A stretch of 64,000 bases of DNA from UBA7662 sp943369355. GTDB taxonomy: Bacteria > Bacteroidota > Bacteroidia > UBA7662. How positions within the stretch are numbered: position 1 is the stretch's first letter; the number at the start of each line of letters is the position of its first letter. The notes under the pieces were generated by a model. That model searched no databases, was not told where the DNA came from, and saw only the letters and a program-made list of their open reading frames with translations. The stretch lies in assembly GCA_943369355.1 (NCBI GenBank), contig CALRMX020000007.1:62001-126000 (forward strand), read 5' to 3'. Shown here piece by piece: positions 7,492 to 17,441 of the stretch. The translations under genes and the position numbers were made by a program.

Positions 7492-9801
7492 ATGCGGTTC
7501 ATTTTTTCAGTTTTCACGCAACTTTTGTTCATATTCAGCGCGCTGCTCATTTCTTGGGAGTTGAACGCTCAGACCACTCTATCTGGTAGGGTCACGGATG
7601 CCAAAGACGGAGCCCCTTTGGTTGGTGTAAATATTTCGTGGGGAGCTACCGGTACTGTAACTGACTTAGCGGGAGATTATGAAATTAAACTGCCAGATAC
7701 CGGCAAAATCAACTTAAGATTCAGCTACATCGGTTATCAGCCCTATATATTGGCCATTTCACTTGAAGGTGGTAAAAAATTATACGATGTTGAGTTGGTC
7801 AGAATCGAAAATTCACTTCAAGAAGTCCTCATTACTGCTAGTCGATTTGAACAAAGCCGGAGTCAAATAACGCAGAGCACAGAAATAGTTAAGGCGAGTC
7901 AAACGCTAGCCTATAATTCCCTCAATGCCGACGATGCACTCAATAGAATGCCAGGCTTAAATGTGACGAGAGGTCAGTTGAATATTCGAGGTTCAAGCGG
8001 GTTCACCTATAATGTAGGTAGCCGTGTGTTAGTGTTACTTGATGGTATGCCACTAATTACTGCCGAATCGGGAGAAGTGAAGTGGAACGTACTTCCGCTT
8101 GAATTAGTAGATCAAATCGAAGTGATTAAAGGTAGCGGTTCAGCGCTATACGGCGCATCGGCCTTGGGCGGAGTTGTTCATTTTAGAACCAAAAAACCAA
8201 CAGACGTACCTCAGACGAATATAACCCTCTTTCAACAACGCTACGATGCGCCCAATGCAGAGCACAATGACCCATGGAGTAATCGTAGACGACCATTGGC
8301 CCATGGCATTCAGTTTTCTCATTTAAGAAAAGTTGGAGACTTAGACCTTACCCTTGCGTTCAACGCCATGAACGATGATGGTTTCAGAATTGGTGACCCT
8401 AGCCGACGTGTTCGGTTGAATGTTGGTACCCGTTACAAAATAAAACAAGGTTGGTATATAGGTTTAAATGCAACCTATTTGCTCGATTCTACTCGACTCT
8501 ATACCTTCTGGGCGAGCGATAAAGATGCTTTTGAACCTTTTCCCGGATCGGTAAATCCGCAGTTGAATCATCGTTTTGCTTTAGATCCTTTTCTGGAATT
8601 TATACCCAACGAAAACACAAAACATATTCTCAGAAACCGTTATTATCGCTCCTACACCAATTACAATAACGAAGACTTTGGGCAAGGGGAAACTTATTTT
8701 TCGGAATATCAATTCCAAAAGAGGTTGAAATTGCCTTGGTCAAAAAGTACCGTGGTTACGGCAGGACTTGTTAATCAACGCAATTTGATTATTAGCGACC
8801 GTCTTTATGGCAATCAAAATACCGACAATCGTTCGGGCTATGTACAACTAGACCATAACTTTTGGCGTGTCAATATTTCATTGGGTGGTAGATACGAACA
8901 GTTCGTAGTGAATGGTAAAGTACGTGAGGGTGAACCCGTATTTAGAGCCGGATTAAATATTGAGCTAACAAAATCAACTTTTTTGAGGGCTAGCTATGGT
9001 GAAGGGTTTCGTTATCCGTCGGTTGCTGAGTTGTTTAGCAACACCTTTATTGGTTCGGTCCGGCTACAGAGCGACCCCAATCTACTACCAGAGCAAAGTA
9101 AAACCTATGAAGTTGGTCTATTGCAAGGTTTTCAGTTGGGGAATATGGACGGCATGCTCGACATCGCCATATTTAGAACCGATTATACCAATATGATTGA
9201 GTATGCTTTCGGTGTGGTTTTACCGAGTGCCTATACAGCACAAGACTCGGTAGATATTCAAAACAATAACTGGGGGGCATTGGCACAACGTTATGCACGC
9301 TTTGCCCCGGGAAACGTAGTTCAAGCCCGAATAACTGGTGTGGAAAGTAGCCTGAGAGGAAAAATTAATCAAGGCAAATTTTCTTTTGAGTGGCTGCTTG
9401 GATATACTTACTTAAATCCAATAAATCTGAATCCACCCAAATCGCAGTATAATTTACCCGCCGATTTAATGCAATACCTTAAGTACAGGTTCAAACATTT
9501 GGCTCGCACCGACCTTGCCGTGGGATGGGCTGGCTGGCAAATAGGCATTAATGTTCGTTATAATAGTGTTATCTTAAACATTGACGAAGATTTTTACGCC
9601 TTTATGCCAGGGTTAATCGACTACCGTTTACGTCACGTTGAAGGTGATCTAATTGCTGACGGGAGAATTGTCAAAAATTTTGATGAACATTTTAATGTCA
9701 GCTTCATCGTTAGAAACCTATTTAACGAAAGTTATATGGTCGTTCCTGGTAATATAGGCGAACAGCGCGTTTTTGTGGGGCAATTTAACTTTCGGTTCTA
9801 G
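7492..9801 (+). CDS. TonB-dependent outer membrane receptor (first of a tandem pair)
   Basis: Outer-membrane active transporter, 769 residues. Signal peptide about 1-26 (cleavage near LNAQ), carboxypeptidase-regulatory-like domain about 28-110 (LSGRVTDAKDGAPLVGVN), plug domain about 125-240 (LNRMPGLNVTRGQLNIRGSS, QIEVIKGSGSALYGASALGG) and a 22-strand barrel ending in the aromatic FNFRF. The plug resembles siderophore/vitamin receptors more than SusC, and no SusD gene is present. Only 2 bp separate it from its paralogue at 9804. The substrate cannot be read from sequence. A TTTG-N19-TAATTTAG element at about 7454-7484 is a weak promoter candidate. Confidence 0.92.
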   Translation: MRFIFSVFTQLLFIFSALLISWELNAQTTLSGRVTDAKDGAPLVGVNISWGATGTVTDLAGDYEIKLPDTGKINLRFSYIGYQPYILAISLEGGKKLYDVELVRIENSLQEVLITASRFEQSRSQITQSTEIVKASQTLAYNSLNADDALNRMPGLNVTRGQLNIRGSSGFTYNVGSRVLVLLDGMPLITAESGEVKWNVLPLELVDQIEVIKGSGSALYGASALGGVVHFRTKKPTDVPQTNITLFQQRYDAPNAEHNDPWSNRRRPLAHGIQFSHLRKVGDLDLTLAFNAMNDDGFRIGDPSRRVRLNVGTRYKIKQGWYIGLNATYLLDSTRLYTFWASDKDAFEPFPGSVNPQLNHRFALDPFLEFIPNENTKHILRNRYYRSYTNYNNEDFGQGETYFSEYQFQKRLKLPWSKSTVVTAGLVNQRNLIISDRLYGNQNTDNRSGYVQLDHNFWRVNISLGGRYEQFVVNGKVREGEPVFRAGLNIELTKSTFLRASYGEGFRYPSVAELFSNTFIGSVRLQSDPNLLPEQSKTYEVGLLQGFQLGNMDGMLDIAIFRTDYTNMIEYAFGVVLPSAYTAQDSVDIQNNNWGALAQRYARFAPGNVVQARITGVESSLRGKINQGKFSFEWLLGYTYLNPINLNPPKSQYNLPADLMQYLKYRFKHLARTDLAVGWAGWQIGINVRYNSVILNIDEDFYAFMPGLIDYRLRHVEGDLIADGRIVKNFDEHFNVSFIVRNLFNESYMVVPGNIGEQRVFVGQFNFRF

Positions 9802-9803
9802 AC

Positions 9804-12044
9804 ATGAATAGGGCTTATTTGGTTGCACTACTTTTGTTTCTGTTTTCGACGCCTTTTGCACAAGGCCAGAAAATAACAGGTAAGGTCACCGATGCCTCTA
9901 CTGGCGAAGCTTTGGTTGGTGTAAACGTGGTTTACGAACCTAACAAAGGAACTATTACCAACCAGGAAGGCAAATATGTTATCGCGTTGGAGCTAGCCGG
10001 CAAGTATTACATTGAGTTTCGCTACGTAGGATATGTAACAGAAAGGCGTAAAATAGATGTGCCGCTTGGAGGTAGTTATACCCTCGATATTCAAATGAAA
10101 CCGGATTTTGCAATGCTCGATCCAGTGGTGATTACTGCTGGCAAATTTGAACAACGGCAGAACGAAGTGACCGTTTCGATGGAAGTATTGAAACCTTCGG
10201 CTATTCAAAATAATAACTCTACAGATTTTGAAGATGCCATTGACCGTATACCTGGAGTAAACGTACTTTATGGACAAGCCAACATTAGAGGCACAAGTGG
10301 ATTTTCGTATGGAGCAGGTAGTCGTGTACTTGTTTTGGTTGATGAAATGCCTCTGCTTAGTGCCGACGCAGGTGATGTGAAATGGAGCTACATCCCTATT
10401 GAGAACGTTTCTCAAATAGAAGTTATCAAAGGCGCTTCATCGGCCTTGTTCGGTTCTAGTGCCTTAGGGGGGGTGATTCATTTGCGTTCGGGGTATCCTA
10501 CTGCTAAACCCAAGACCCAAATTCAAACTTTTTTTGGTGTTTACGGAGACCCTCCTTCCCCTTTCGTTAGTCCTTTTACCAGTCGTCCCGGCATTCAAGC
10601 AGGAATAAGCGCGTTTCATAGTCAACAATTTGGCAAGCTCGATTTCACTGCTGGCATGTACAGTTTGTATGACGAAGGTTATAGAATAGGCGACTACAGC
10701 AAACGCATTCGTGGAAATGTGAACCTGCGGTACCGAATATCTGACCGGCTAGCGGTAGGCTTGAACGTTAATGCAATGCGAGACTCGTCGGGCAACTTTT
10801 TTTATTGGCAAAGCGATACTTTGGCATTTTACCCAGCCACAGGCACCAACGATGCACAATTAGGCATTCGATACAACATCGACCCATTTGTAGTGTATAA
10901 TGCACCAAATGGCAGTAAGCATACTCTACGAAACCGGTATTATTATACCGACAATCAGGCTTCGGCAGATAGATCAACCCAAGGACATGTTTATTACAAT
11001 GAATACCAGTACCAGCAACCCTTAGAACTGCCTTTTTTCTCCAAAACGGTAGTAAGCGCAGGTGGTGTTCATTTGTATAATGGCATCAATAGCGGCGCCT
11101 TGTATGGGCAACGAGATAGTCGAAATTTGGCATTTTATACACAATTAGACCAGACTTTATGGCGATTTAGCTACTCTTTGGGTTTTCGGTATGAGTCGTT
11201 CGTCATAAACCGAGAAAGTCCAATAAATTATCCTGTTTTCAGGAGTGGATTAAACTTTCAAGCTTTTGCAGCGACTTGGTTGCGCGCAAGTTATGGTCAA
11301 GGATTCCGAACACCCAGTGTAGCCGAACGGTACGCCAATGCTGCAGCGGGAGGAATACGGGTAATACCCAACCCAAATCTCGAAAGTGAAAGTGGCTGGA
11401 GCAGTGAAGTGGGCATACGGCAAGGCTGGCAACTTGGCAACTTCAATGGCATACTTGATTTAGCCGGATTTTGGACCCAGTTTGACAATATGGTGGAATT
11501 CAATCTAGGTTCCAATGGTACCGATATCGGTTTTCAAGCGATTAATTTAACCGATCGGCTCACGCGTGTGCGAGGAATCGAAATTAGTTCTGCCATGCAA
11601 GGGAAACTCAATCAGGCGAATATCACCATGCAAATTGGTCACACCTACATCCAACCCATCGAACGCTTTACCCCTGTTCCAAATTTACCTGAGTTCACCT
11701 TAGATTCGGTATTAAAATATCGGAGTAAACATTTGTTCAGAGCCGATTTTGAAGTACGGTTTAAGCGGGTTCAATCGGGCTTAAATTTCCGATATAACAG
11801 TTTCATCGAACGTATCGACCCATTGTTTGATAATATACCCGGTGTACGGCAATACCGAAGTCAGGATAATGCTGGAGATTGGATTGTAGACTGGAGGATT
11901 GGATACGCCATCCATTCTCAAATAGATCTAAACTTGATTGTTAGGAATTTATTTAATGAAGCTTATATGATTGTGCCTGGCAATATTGGTGCTGCAAGGC
12001 ATTATGTGGTTCAATTAACCTTTAGAAATGACAGTAAAAACTAA
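9804..12044 (+). CDS. TonB-dependent outer membrane receptor (second of a tandem pair)
   Basis: 746-residue paralogue of the preceding receptor with the same order: signal peptide about 1-21 (FAQG), carboxypeptidase-regulatory-like domain (ITGKVTDASTGEALVGVN), plug (IDRIPGVNVLYGQANIRGTS, QIEVIKGASSALFGSSALGG) and barrel. The plug regions are nearly alignable without gaps, while the barrel loops differ, as expected of duplicates that have diverged in ligand. Its 3' end overlaps the S9 peptidase start by 17 bp, so receptor pair and peptidase form one operon. Confidence 0.92.
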   Translation: MNRAYLVALLLFLFSTPFAQGQKITGKVTDASTGEALVGVNVVYEPNKGTITNQEGKYVIALELAGKYYIEFRYVGYVTERRKIDVPLGGSYTLDIQMKPDFAMLDPVVITAGKFEQRQNEVTVSMEVLKPSAIQNNNSTDFEDAIDRIPGVNVLYGQANIRGTSGFSYGAGSRVLVLVDEMPLLSADAGDVKWSYIPIENVSQIEVIKGASSALFGSSALGGVIHLRSGYPTAKPKTQIQTFFGVYGDPPSPFVSPFTSRPGIQAGISAFHSQQFGKLDFTAGMYSLYDEGYRIGDYSKRIRGNVNLRYRISDRLAVGLNVNAMRDSSGNFFYWQSDTLAFYPATGTNDAQLGIRYNIDPFVVYNAPNGSKHTLRNRYYYTDNQASADRSTQGHVYYNEYQYQQPLELPFFSKTVVSAGGVHLYNGINSGALYGQRDSRNLAFYTQLDQTLWRFSYSLGFRYESFVINRESPINYPVFRSGLNFQAFAATWLRASYGQGFRTPSVAERYANAAAGGIRVIPNPNLESESGWSSEVGIRQGWQLGNFNGILDLAGFWTQFDNMVEFNLGSNGTDIGFQAINLTDRLTRVRGIEISSAMQGKLNQANITMQIGHTYIQPIERFTPVPNLPEFTLDSVLKYRSKHLFRADFEVRFKRVQSGLNFRYNSFIERIDPLFDNIPGVRQYRSQDNAGDWIVDWRIGYAIHSQIDLNLIVRNLFNEAYMIVPGNIGAARHYVVQLTFRNDSKN

Positions 12045-14448
12045 AATAGCCCTATCAAGTATTCTTCTCTTCATAGGCTTGAATAGCCAGCAAATTGACG
12101 CTCAAGATGCTCCTAGTTATAAGCAGGCTCCTGCCGAAATTGCTCAACTTTTAAATGCACCAACAACTCCAGCGATTAGTATTTCGCCCAACAAGGAGTG
12201 GATTTTACTGCTTGAAAGATCTGACCTTCCGAGCATAGAGCAATTGTCGCGTCCTGAATTAAGATTGGGAGGTCTCCGCTTGGATCCACAAAATTTTGGG
12301 CCAAGTAGGTCGAGTTATTTTATCGGATTAAAGCTAAAAAGAATCAAAGATGGAGCTGAGTTCGAAATTAAAGGATTGCCCAAGGCACTGCTGCTTGCGG
12401 CAAATAGCTGGTCGCCCGACAGTAAAAAAATTGCATTTACCCAAAATGAAGCTGATGAAATAAGTCTTTGGGTCATTGATTTAAGCACCTTAGTAGCCAA
12501 GCGCATGAGTAAGCGTAAAATCAATGCAACACTGGGCAATACCTACAGTTGGCTTTCGGATAGCAAGCGTATTTTGTTTTCGGCTATTCCAGAGAATATT
12601 GCTTTGCCGCCAATTCGGCCAAAAACCCCCAAAGGACCTGTTATAGAAGAGAATTTAGGGAAAAAGGCCCCTTCCCGTACATTTCAAGATTTACTTAAAA
12701 ATAGCTACGACGAAGCCCTATTCTCCTATTATGCTACCGCCGATCTTGTGCTGATTGACCCGGATGAAAAAGAATCAACGGTCATGCAAGGTGTTTTACT
12801 GAATGACTTTAATCCTTCTCCCGATGCATCCTACGTGCTTACCAGTATTATTAAACCGCCATTCAGCTATTTGGTGCCTTACAACCGATTTCCACAAGAT
12901 GTTTCGGTTTATGATTTAAGTGGATCTCTTGTAAAACGCTTGGTTGAAATACCGTTAACAGATTATGTTTCAAGCGCTTTTAATGCTGTAGAGAAAACAC
13001 CACGAAACCATGCATGGAGAGCCGACAAGGCCGCCTGTGTGTATTGGGTGGAGGCCCTTGATGGTGGCGATCCTAAAACTGCGGCTACTCACCGAGACCG
13101 TTTGATGGAGTTAGCAGCTCCATTCCATGCAGAAGCTCGTGAATTGATTCGCACCAAGTTAAGGTTTAGCTCGGTGCTATGGGGTAATGAGGAGATGGCC
13201 TTAGTAACCGCCAGATGGTGGAATAACCGCATGGAAGAGACTTGGTGGTTGAATCCATCGAAACCTGAATCCAGCAAACTGCTCCGTGAACGCAATTATG
13301 AAGACAACTACAATAATCCAGGTCAGCCAGCACTTCAAAATAATCTTTGGGGCAGACCGGTTCTCGCCATTCAGAAAAATATGCTCTTTCTGACTGGGCA
13401 AGGAAGTTCTGACAAGGGGGATATGCCCTTTCTTGACCAGTATAACCTTATCACTGGTAAAACGAAAAGACTATGGCAATGCAAGGCTCCTTATTACGAG
13501 TACGTCGTTACTATTACGGATTTGCAAGGCGGGAGCTTCATAACTTCAAGAGAATCGAAGGAAGATAACCCCAATTATTTTATACGATTGAATTGGGGAA
13601 GTCAGCTAAAACCCATCACCAAATTTCCTAATCCTTATCCAGCACTCAAACTTGCTCGAAAAGAGCAACTGCGTTACAAAAGAAAAGACGGTGTGGAATT
13701 AACCGCCACTTTGATTTTACCACCAAATTACGACACCACTAAAGGGCCTTTACCAACCTTGGTTTGGGCGTACCCAAGAGAATTCAAAAGTCAACAAACC
13801 GCAAGTCAGGTTACTGGATCACCCTATACTTTCACTCGAATTAGTAGTGGAAGTCCGATTTTTTGGGTAATGCGAGGTTATGCTGTCATTGACAACGCTT
13901 CGATGCCCATTGTAGGTGAAGGGGATAACGAACCAAACGACACCTACGTAAAACAACTTGTAGAGAATGCGCAAGCGATTATTGATTATGCTACCAGCTT
14001 AGGCGTTACCGACCCAAATAGAGTTGCAGTGGGCGGTCATAGTTATGGTGCCTTCATGACTGCGAATCTTTTAGCGCATACCAACCTCTTCAAAGCGGGA
14101 ATTGCACGCAGTGGAGCTTACAACCGTACACTAACACCATTTGGCTTCCAATCGGAAGAACGCACTTATTGGCAGGCACCAGAAGTGTACCATCAAATGT
14201 CGCCTTTTAGTTACGCCGACAAAATAAAAACGCCCTTGTTACTCATTCACGGTGAAGCCGACAATAACCCGGGAACTTTCCCCATACAAAGTGAGCGATT
14301 GTATAATGCCATTAAAGGGCATGGAGGGACAATACGCTATGTAGTTTTGCCTCACGAAAGCCATGGATATAGAGCTCGCGAGAGTGTTGAACACATGTTA
14401 TGGGAAATGGATACTTGGCTAGAGACCTATGTAAAAAAGACCCCGTAA
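12028..14448 (+). CDS. Secreted prolyl-oligopeptidase-family (S9) serine peptidase
   Basis: 806 residues with an N-terminal signal peptide (about 1-26, ending near QQIDAQ), a beta-propeller region (about 30-540) and a C-terminal alpha/beta hydrolase. The catalytic triad is visible: S672 in GGHSYGAFM, D745 in HGEADNN, H779 in PHESHGY. Overall form resembles S9 enzymes of the glutamyl-endopeptidase/acylaminoacyl type. Probably periplasmic. The ATG at 12028 lies inside the end of the receptor gene (17-bp overlap), suggesting translational coupling and a joint role in taking up and cleaving peptides, which is inference. The stop is 2 bp from the rsmG stop. Confidence 0.9.
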   Translation: MTVKTKIALSSILLFIGLNSQQIDAQDAPSYKQAPAEIAQLLNAPTTPAISISPNKEWILLLERSDLPSIEQLSRPELRLGGLRLDPQNFGPSRSSYFIGLKLKRIKDGAEFEIKGLPKALLLAANSWSPDSKKIAFTQNEADEISLWVIDLSTLVAKRMSKRKINATLGNTYSWLSDSKRILFSAIPENIALPPIRPKTPKGPVIEENLGKKAPSRTFQDLLKNSYDEALFSYYATADLVLIDPDEKESTVMQGVLLNDFNPSPDASYVLTSIIKPPFSYLVPYNRFPQDVSVYDLSGSLVKRLVEIPLTDYVSSAFNAVEKTPRNHAWRADKAACVYWVEALDGGDPKTAATHRDRLMELAAPFHAEARELIRTKLRFSSVLWGNEEMALVTARWWNNRMEETWWLNPSKPESSKLLRERNYEDNYNNPGQPALQNNLWGRPVLAIQKNMLFLTGQGSSDKGDMPFLDQYNLITGKTKRLWQCKAPYYEYVVTITDLQGGSFITSRESKEDNPNYFIRLNWGSQLKPITKFPNPYPALKLARKEQLRYKRKDGVELTATLILPPNYDTTKGPLPTLVWAYPREFKSQQTASQVTGSPYTFTRISSGSPIFWVMRGYAVIDNASMPIVGEGDNEPNDTYVKQLVENAQAIIDYATSLGVTDPNRVAVGGHSYGAFMTANLLAHTNLFKAGIARSGAYNRTLTPFGFQSEERTYWQAPEVYHQMSPFSYADKIKTPLLLIHGEADNNPGTFPIQSERLYNAIKGHGGTIRYVVLPHESHGYRARESVEHMLWEMDTWLETYVKKTP

Positions 14449-14450
14449 GC

Positions 14451-15071
14451 TTAGGCCTCTACGAAAACAACAGCTTTGGTTTCGAAGAACGGTTCGTTAA
14501 AAAAACGAGTTATTGGATAAATTTTATAGGGCCGAGCCGCTTCGTCCAATTCGTCAAGTAGATCACCACCTTTGAGATACAATATCCCATTGGGCAGCTC
14601 ATGTCTATTCTTTCCCAAGAATTTGTTTTGCACCCAGCCATAAAAAGGTGCCATTCTAGTTACAGCTCTGCTTACCACAAAGTCAAACTTATCGGGAATC
14701 AACTCCGCTCGTGCATTGATGGCTTTTACATTTTGTAACCCAAGAGAGCGGCTTACTTCTTCAACTACTTTTATCTTTTTACCAATAGAGTCAACCAAGG
14801 TGAAACTGCATTGAGGAAAGAGAATGGCCAACGGAATCCCTGGGAAACCTCCCCCTGTACCTACATCTAAAATTTTAGCCCCCGGATTGAATCTAATGAC
14901 TTTGGCTATTGCAAGGCTGTGGAGCACATGATGCTCATAAAAACTATCAAGATCCTTTCGGCTGATTACATTGATTTTGGCATTCCAATCCTCATAAAGA
15001 GGTTGTAATTGTTCAAACTTTCCGACTTGATCTTCACTAAGTTCATTGAAATACCTTTTCAACTGCTCCAT
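14451..15071 (-). CDS. rsmG: 16S rRNA (guanine527-N7)-methyltransferase RsmG
   Basis: SAM-dependent methyltransferase making m7G527 in 16S rRNA. 206 residues from the ATG at 15071 (MEQLKRYFNEL); a TTG two codons upstream is possible but the ATG fits the family. Motifs: NVISRKDLDSFYEHHVLHSL, the SAM-binding ILDVGTGGGFPGIPLAI, and FVVSRAVTRM. The start codon shares one base with the stop of the upstream glycosyltransferase (TAATG), so the two are probably translated together. Confidence 0.94.
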   Translation of the reverse strand: MEQLKRYFNELSEDQVGKFEQLQPLYEDWNAKINVISRKDLDSFYEHHVLHSLAIAKVIRFNPGAKILDVGTGGGFPGIPLAILFPQCSFTLVDSIGKKIKVVEEVSRSLGLQNVKAINARAELIPDKFDFVVSRAVTRMAPFYGWVQNKFLGKNRHELPNGILYLKGGDLLDELDEAARPYKIYPITRFFNEPFFETKAVVFVEA

Positions 15072-16192
15072 TACCAATTTTTTTGAAATCTACCTCTTAG
15101 TGTCCAAAACAAATGAAATACTGGATGAACAAAATCGATTATCGGTAATAACCAGCCAAATCGTGCTTCACCTAGTTTTCGTCCGGCCAATACCAAAAAA
15201 ACCCATCGGTTTAAGAGAATCAATGCTGCAAGGATTACACCAGAGATCAAGAGCACAAATTCTTCACGATAGGCGTAAATTAGGTACACCAGCGTTGGGA
15301 TATAAAGCATGTGAATTAAAGAGGAAAAAACCAAACCACTCAAATGTTCACCTTTTAAAAAACGACCTGAACTACATTGTTCGATTTTATGCCCGTGCCA
15401 TTTCTTCCACGTTTTTTGAGGGGTTGTGTACATGAACGATTCCTTTTCTATGCACACTCTTGTATTCGATTTATTCGCCGATTGGTTAACGAATAAACTA
15501 TCGTCGCCACTAGGATGCTTAATATGAGAAACATACCCCTTGTGAAAAAAGAAAAGTGTTCGCAAATAAGATAAGTTCCTACCTATTCCCATATAGGGTT
15601 TATGAATGATTGCTCTACCTAGGTAATCCAAAGCTGTACGCACTGAATCGTATTGAATGAAAAAATTCAAAAGCGTTGGCTCGTACTCTACTGCCCCAAA
15701 CCCCAATACTATTTCTGTTTTATCCACATAATTTCGTTGCATCAACCGAATCCATTGATTTGAGACAGGGTAGCAATCGGCATCTGTTAAAAGAAGAATA
15801 TTGTTTTTAGCCGCCTTAACCCCCAAGGTCAGGGCGAATTTCTTACCGGTTGGATACTTTTCTTGTTCTTCGATGGTGACCACCTTAAGTCGTTCATATT
15901 CACTTTGAAAGGCTTTCAAAACATCTGCCGTTTCGTCGAATGAACAATGGTTTATAACCACTATTTCAAAATCTGGATAATCTTGACTCAGCAAAAGCGG
16001 TAAAAATTTTTGAAGATTTTCTGCTTCATTTCTAGCGGCAAGGATTACCGATACAGGCTGTTCTCCTCGGTTGTGAATAGAAGTTTTGTCTTTGTAGGTT
16101 AGAAATGGCAACCAGAACCGGTAATGGAAATACACATTTAGGACAAATAATATTATGACTGCTATGAGTGGGATATATAGAACCAGGTTCAT
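15071..16192 (-). CDS. Membrane-anchored family 2 glycosyltransferase
   Basis: 373 residues. An N-terminal membrane segment (about 3-25) is followed by a GT-A domain: VILAARNEAENLQKFLPLLL, the metal-binding DAD in LLLTDADCYPV and the acceptor-side SGDDSLF. Two or more C-terminal membrane helices (about 295-345) follow. Transfers a sugar from a nucleotide-sugar to an envelope acceptor; the acceptor is unknown. It is a lone glycosyltransferase coupled to rsmG, not part of a polysaccharide cluster. Confidence 0.85.
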   Translation of the reverse strand: MNLVLYIPLIAVIILFVLNVYFHYRFWLPFLTYKDKTSIHNRGEQPVSVILAARNEAENLQKFLPLLLSQDYPDFEIVVINHCSFDETADVLKAFQSEYERLKVVTIEEQEKYPTGKKFALTLGVKAAKNNILLLTDADCYPVSNQWIRLMQRNYVDKTEIVLGFGAVEYEPTLLNFFIQYDSVRTALDYLGRAIIHKPYMGIGRNLSYLRTLFFFHKGYVSHIKHPSGDDSLFVNQSANKSNTRVCIEKESFMYTTPQKTWKKWHGHKIEQCSSGRFLKGEHLSGLVFSSLIHMLYIPTLVYLIYAYREEFVLLISGVILAALILLNRWVFLVLAGRKLGEARFGWLLPIIDFVHPVFHLFWTLRGRFQKNW

Positions 16193-16221
16193 GCTTTAGA
16201 GATTTCCAGACTCGGATACGT

Positions 16222-16229
16222 TAACTTTG
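16222..16229 (+). promoter_or_regulatory. Bacteroidota TAnnTTTG promoter element for tgt
   Basis: TAACTTTG is a full match to the Bacteroidota -7 consensus TAnnTTTG, about 54 bp before the tgt ATG. The -33 TTTG is only partly matched upstream. The position in the short divergent gap supports it. Confidence 0.45.
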
Positions 16230-16283
16230 CGCGCGACAAAGCTAAGACGAATACAGAGCGGGTTACCTACATTTTTTGAACAG

Positions 16284-17414
16284 ATGTCATTTAATTTACT
16301 TCATACTTCCACACAATCGAAAGCGAGAGCAGGCATACTACAAACCGACCACGGAAATATAGAAACACCGATTTTCATGCCGGTTGGGACTGCAGGCACT
16401 GTCAAAGGCGTTCATCAGCTTGAATTGCAGCAGGATATTGGCGCACAAATTATCTTAGGAAACACCTATCACTTATACCTCCGTCCAGGCACTTCCCTTC
16501 TTGAGCAAGCCGGCGGTTTACATCGTTTTATCGGTTGGAATGGGCCGATTTTAACCGACAGCGGTGGTTATCAAGTATTTTCCTTAAGCGATATTCGAAA
16601 AATAAAAGAAGAAGGCGCAACCTTTAGCAGCCACATAGATGGTTCGAAGCACCTTTTTAGTCCAGAAAATGTGATGGATATTCAAAGAAGTATCGGTGCC
16701 GATATTGTGATGGCTTTTGATGAATGCACCCCCTACCCTTGCGATTATAAATATGCTCGGGAATCGATGGAATTAACGCACCGCTGGCTGGAAAGATGTA
16801 TAGCTCATTTTGATGCTTCCACCCCGAAGTATGGTTACAAACAGCTTCTCTTCCCAATAATTCAAGGAAGCACGTATCCCGACTTGCGAAAAAAATCGGC
16901 TGAATATATTGCATCCACAAACCGTGAAGGTTATGCCATTGGTGGTTTGAGTGTTGGTGAACCACATGCCGATATGTATGCGATGACAGATTTGGTAACC
17001 GACATTTTACCTATCCAAAAGCCGAGATACCTCATGGGGGTAGGTACACCTGCGAATATTTTAGAGAGCATTTCACGAGGAATTGACATGTTTGATTGTG
17101 TAATGCCTACCCGAAATGCACGAAATGGTATGCTCTTTACCAAAGAAGGAATTATAAACATTAGAAATGAAAAGTGGAGAAGCGATTTGTCACCCCTTGA
17201 TGCTCAAAGCGAACTTGCTCTGGATAATACTACCAGTAAAGCTTACTTGGCTCACTTAATTCGAAATAAAGAAATGCTTGGCGCTCAAATCGCCAGCATC
17301 CATAACCTTCATTTTTATCTATGGTTGGTCAAAGAAGCTAGAAAGAACATACTGGCAGATACTTTTGAACCGTGGAAAGAAGAAATGCTGGACAAGGTTC
17401 AACGTAAACTTTAG
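16284..17414 (+). CDS. tgt: tRNA-guanine transglycosylase (queuine synthesis)
   Basis: Exchanges G34 for preQ1 in tRNAs with GUN anticodons. 376 residues from ATG 16284 (MSFNLLHTSTQSKARAG), the usual family start; an upstream in-frame TTG at 16227 would add 19 unmatched residues and overlaps the promoter element. TIM-barrel motifs: GNTYHLYLRPG, TDSGGYQVFSLS with the proton-accepting Asp, VMAFDECTPYP, GGLSVGEP and the nucleophile Asp in MFDCVMPTRNARNG. The zinc ligands normally found at the C-terminal end (CxCxxC...H) are not obvious: the region reads SDLSPLDAQ, where many bacterial enzymes have cysteines, so the zinc site may be lost. lptG, a frequent next gene in this phylum, is absent. Confidence 0.95.
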   Translation: MSFNLLHTSTQSKARAGILQTDHGNIETPIFMPVGTAGTVKGVHQLELQQDIGAQIILGNTYHLYLRPGTSLLEQAGGLHRFIGWNGPILTDSGGYQVFSLSDIRKIKEEGATFSSHIDGSKHLFSPENVMDIQRSIGADIVMAFDECTPYPCDYKYARESMELTHRWLERCIAHFDASTPKYGYKQLLFPIIQGSTYPDLRKKSAEYIASTNREGYAIGGLSVGEPHADMYAMTDLVTDILPIQKPRYLMGVGTPANILESISRGIDMFDCVMPTRNARNGMLFTKEGIINIRNEKWRSDLSPLDAQSELALDNTTSKAYLAHLIRNKEMLGAQIASIHNLHFYLWLVKEARKNILADTFEPWKEEMLDKVQRKL

Positions 17415-17441
17415 CATTTCAAGTTTTTCGTAGCTTGCAGT

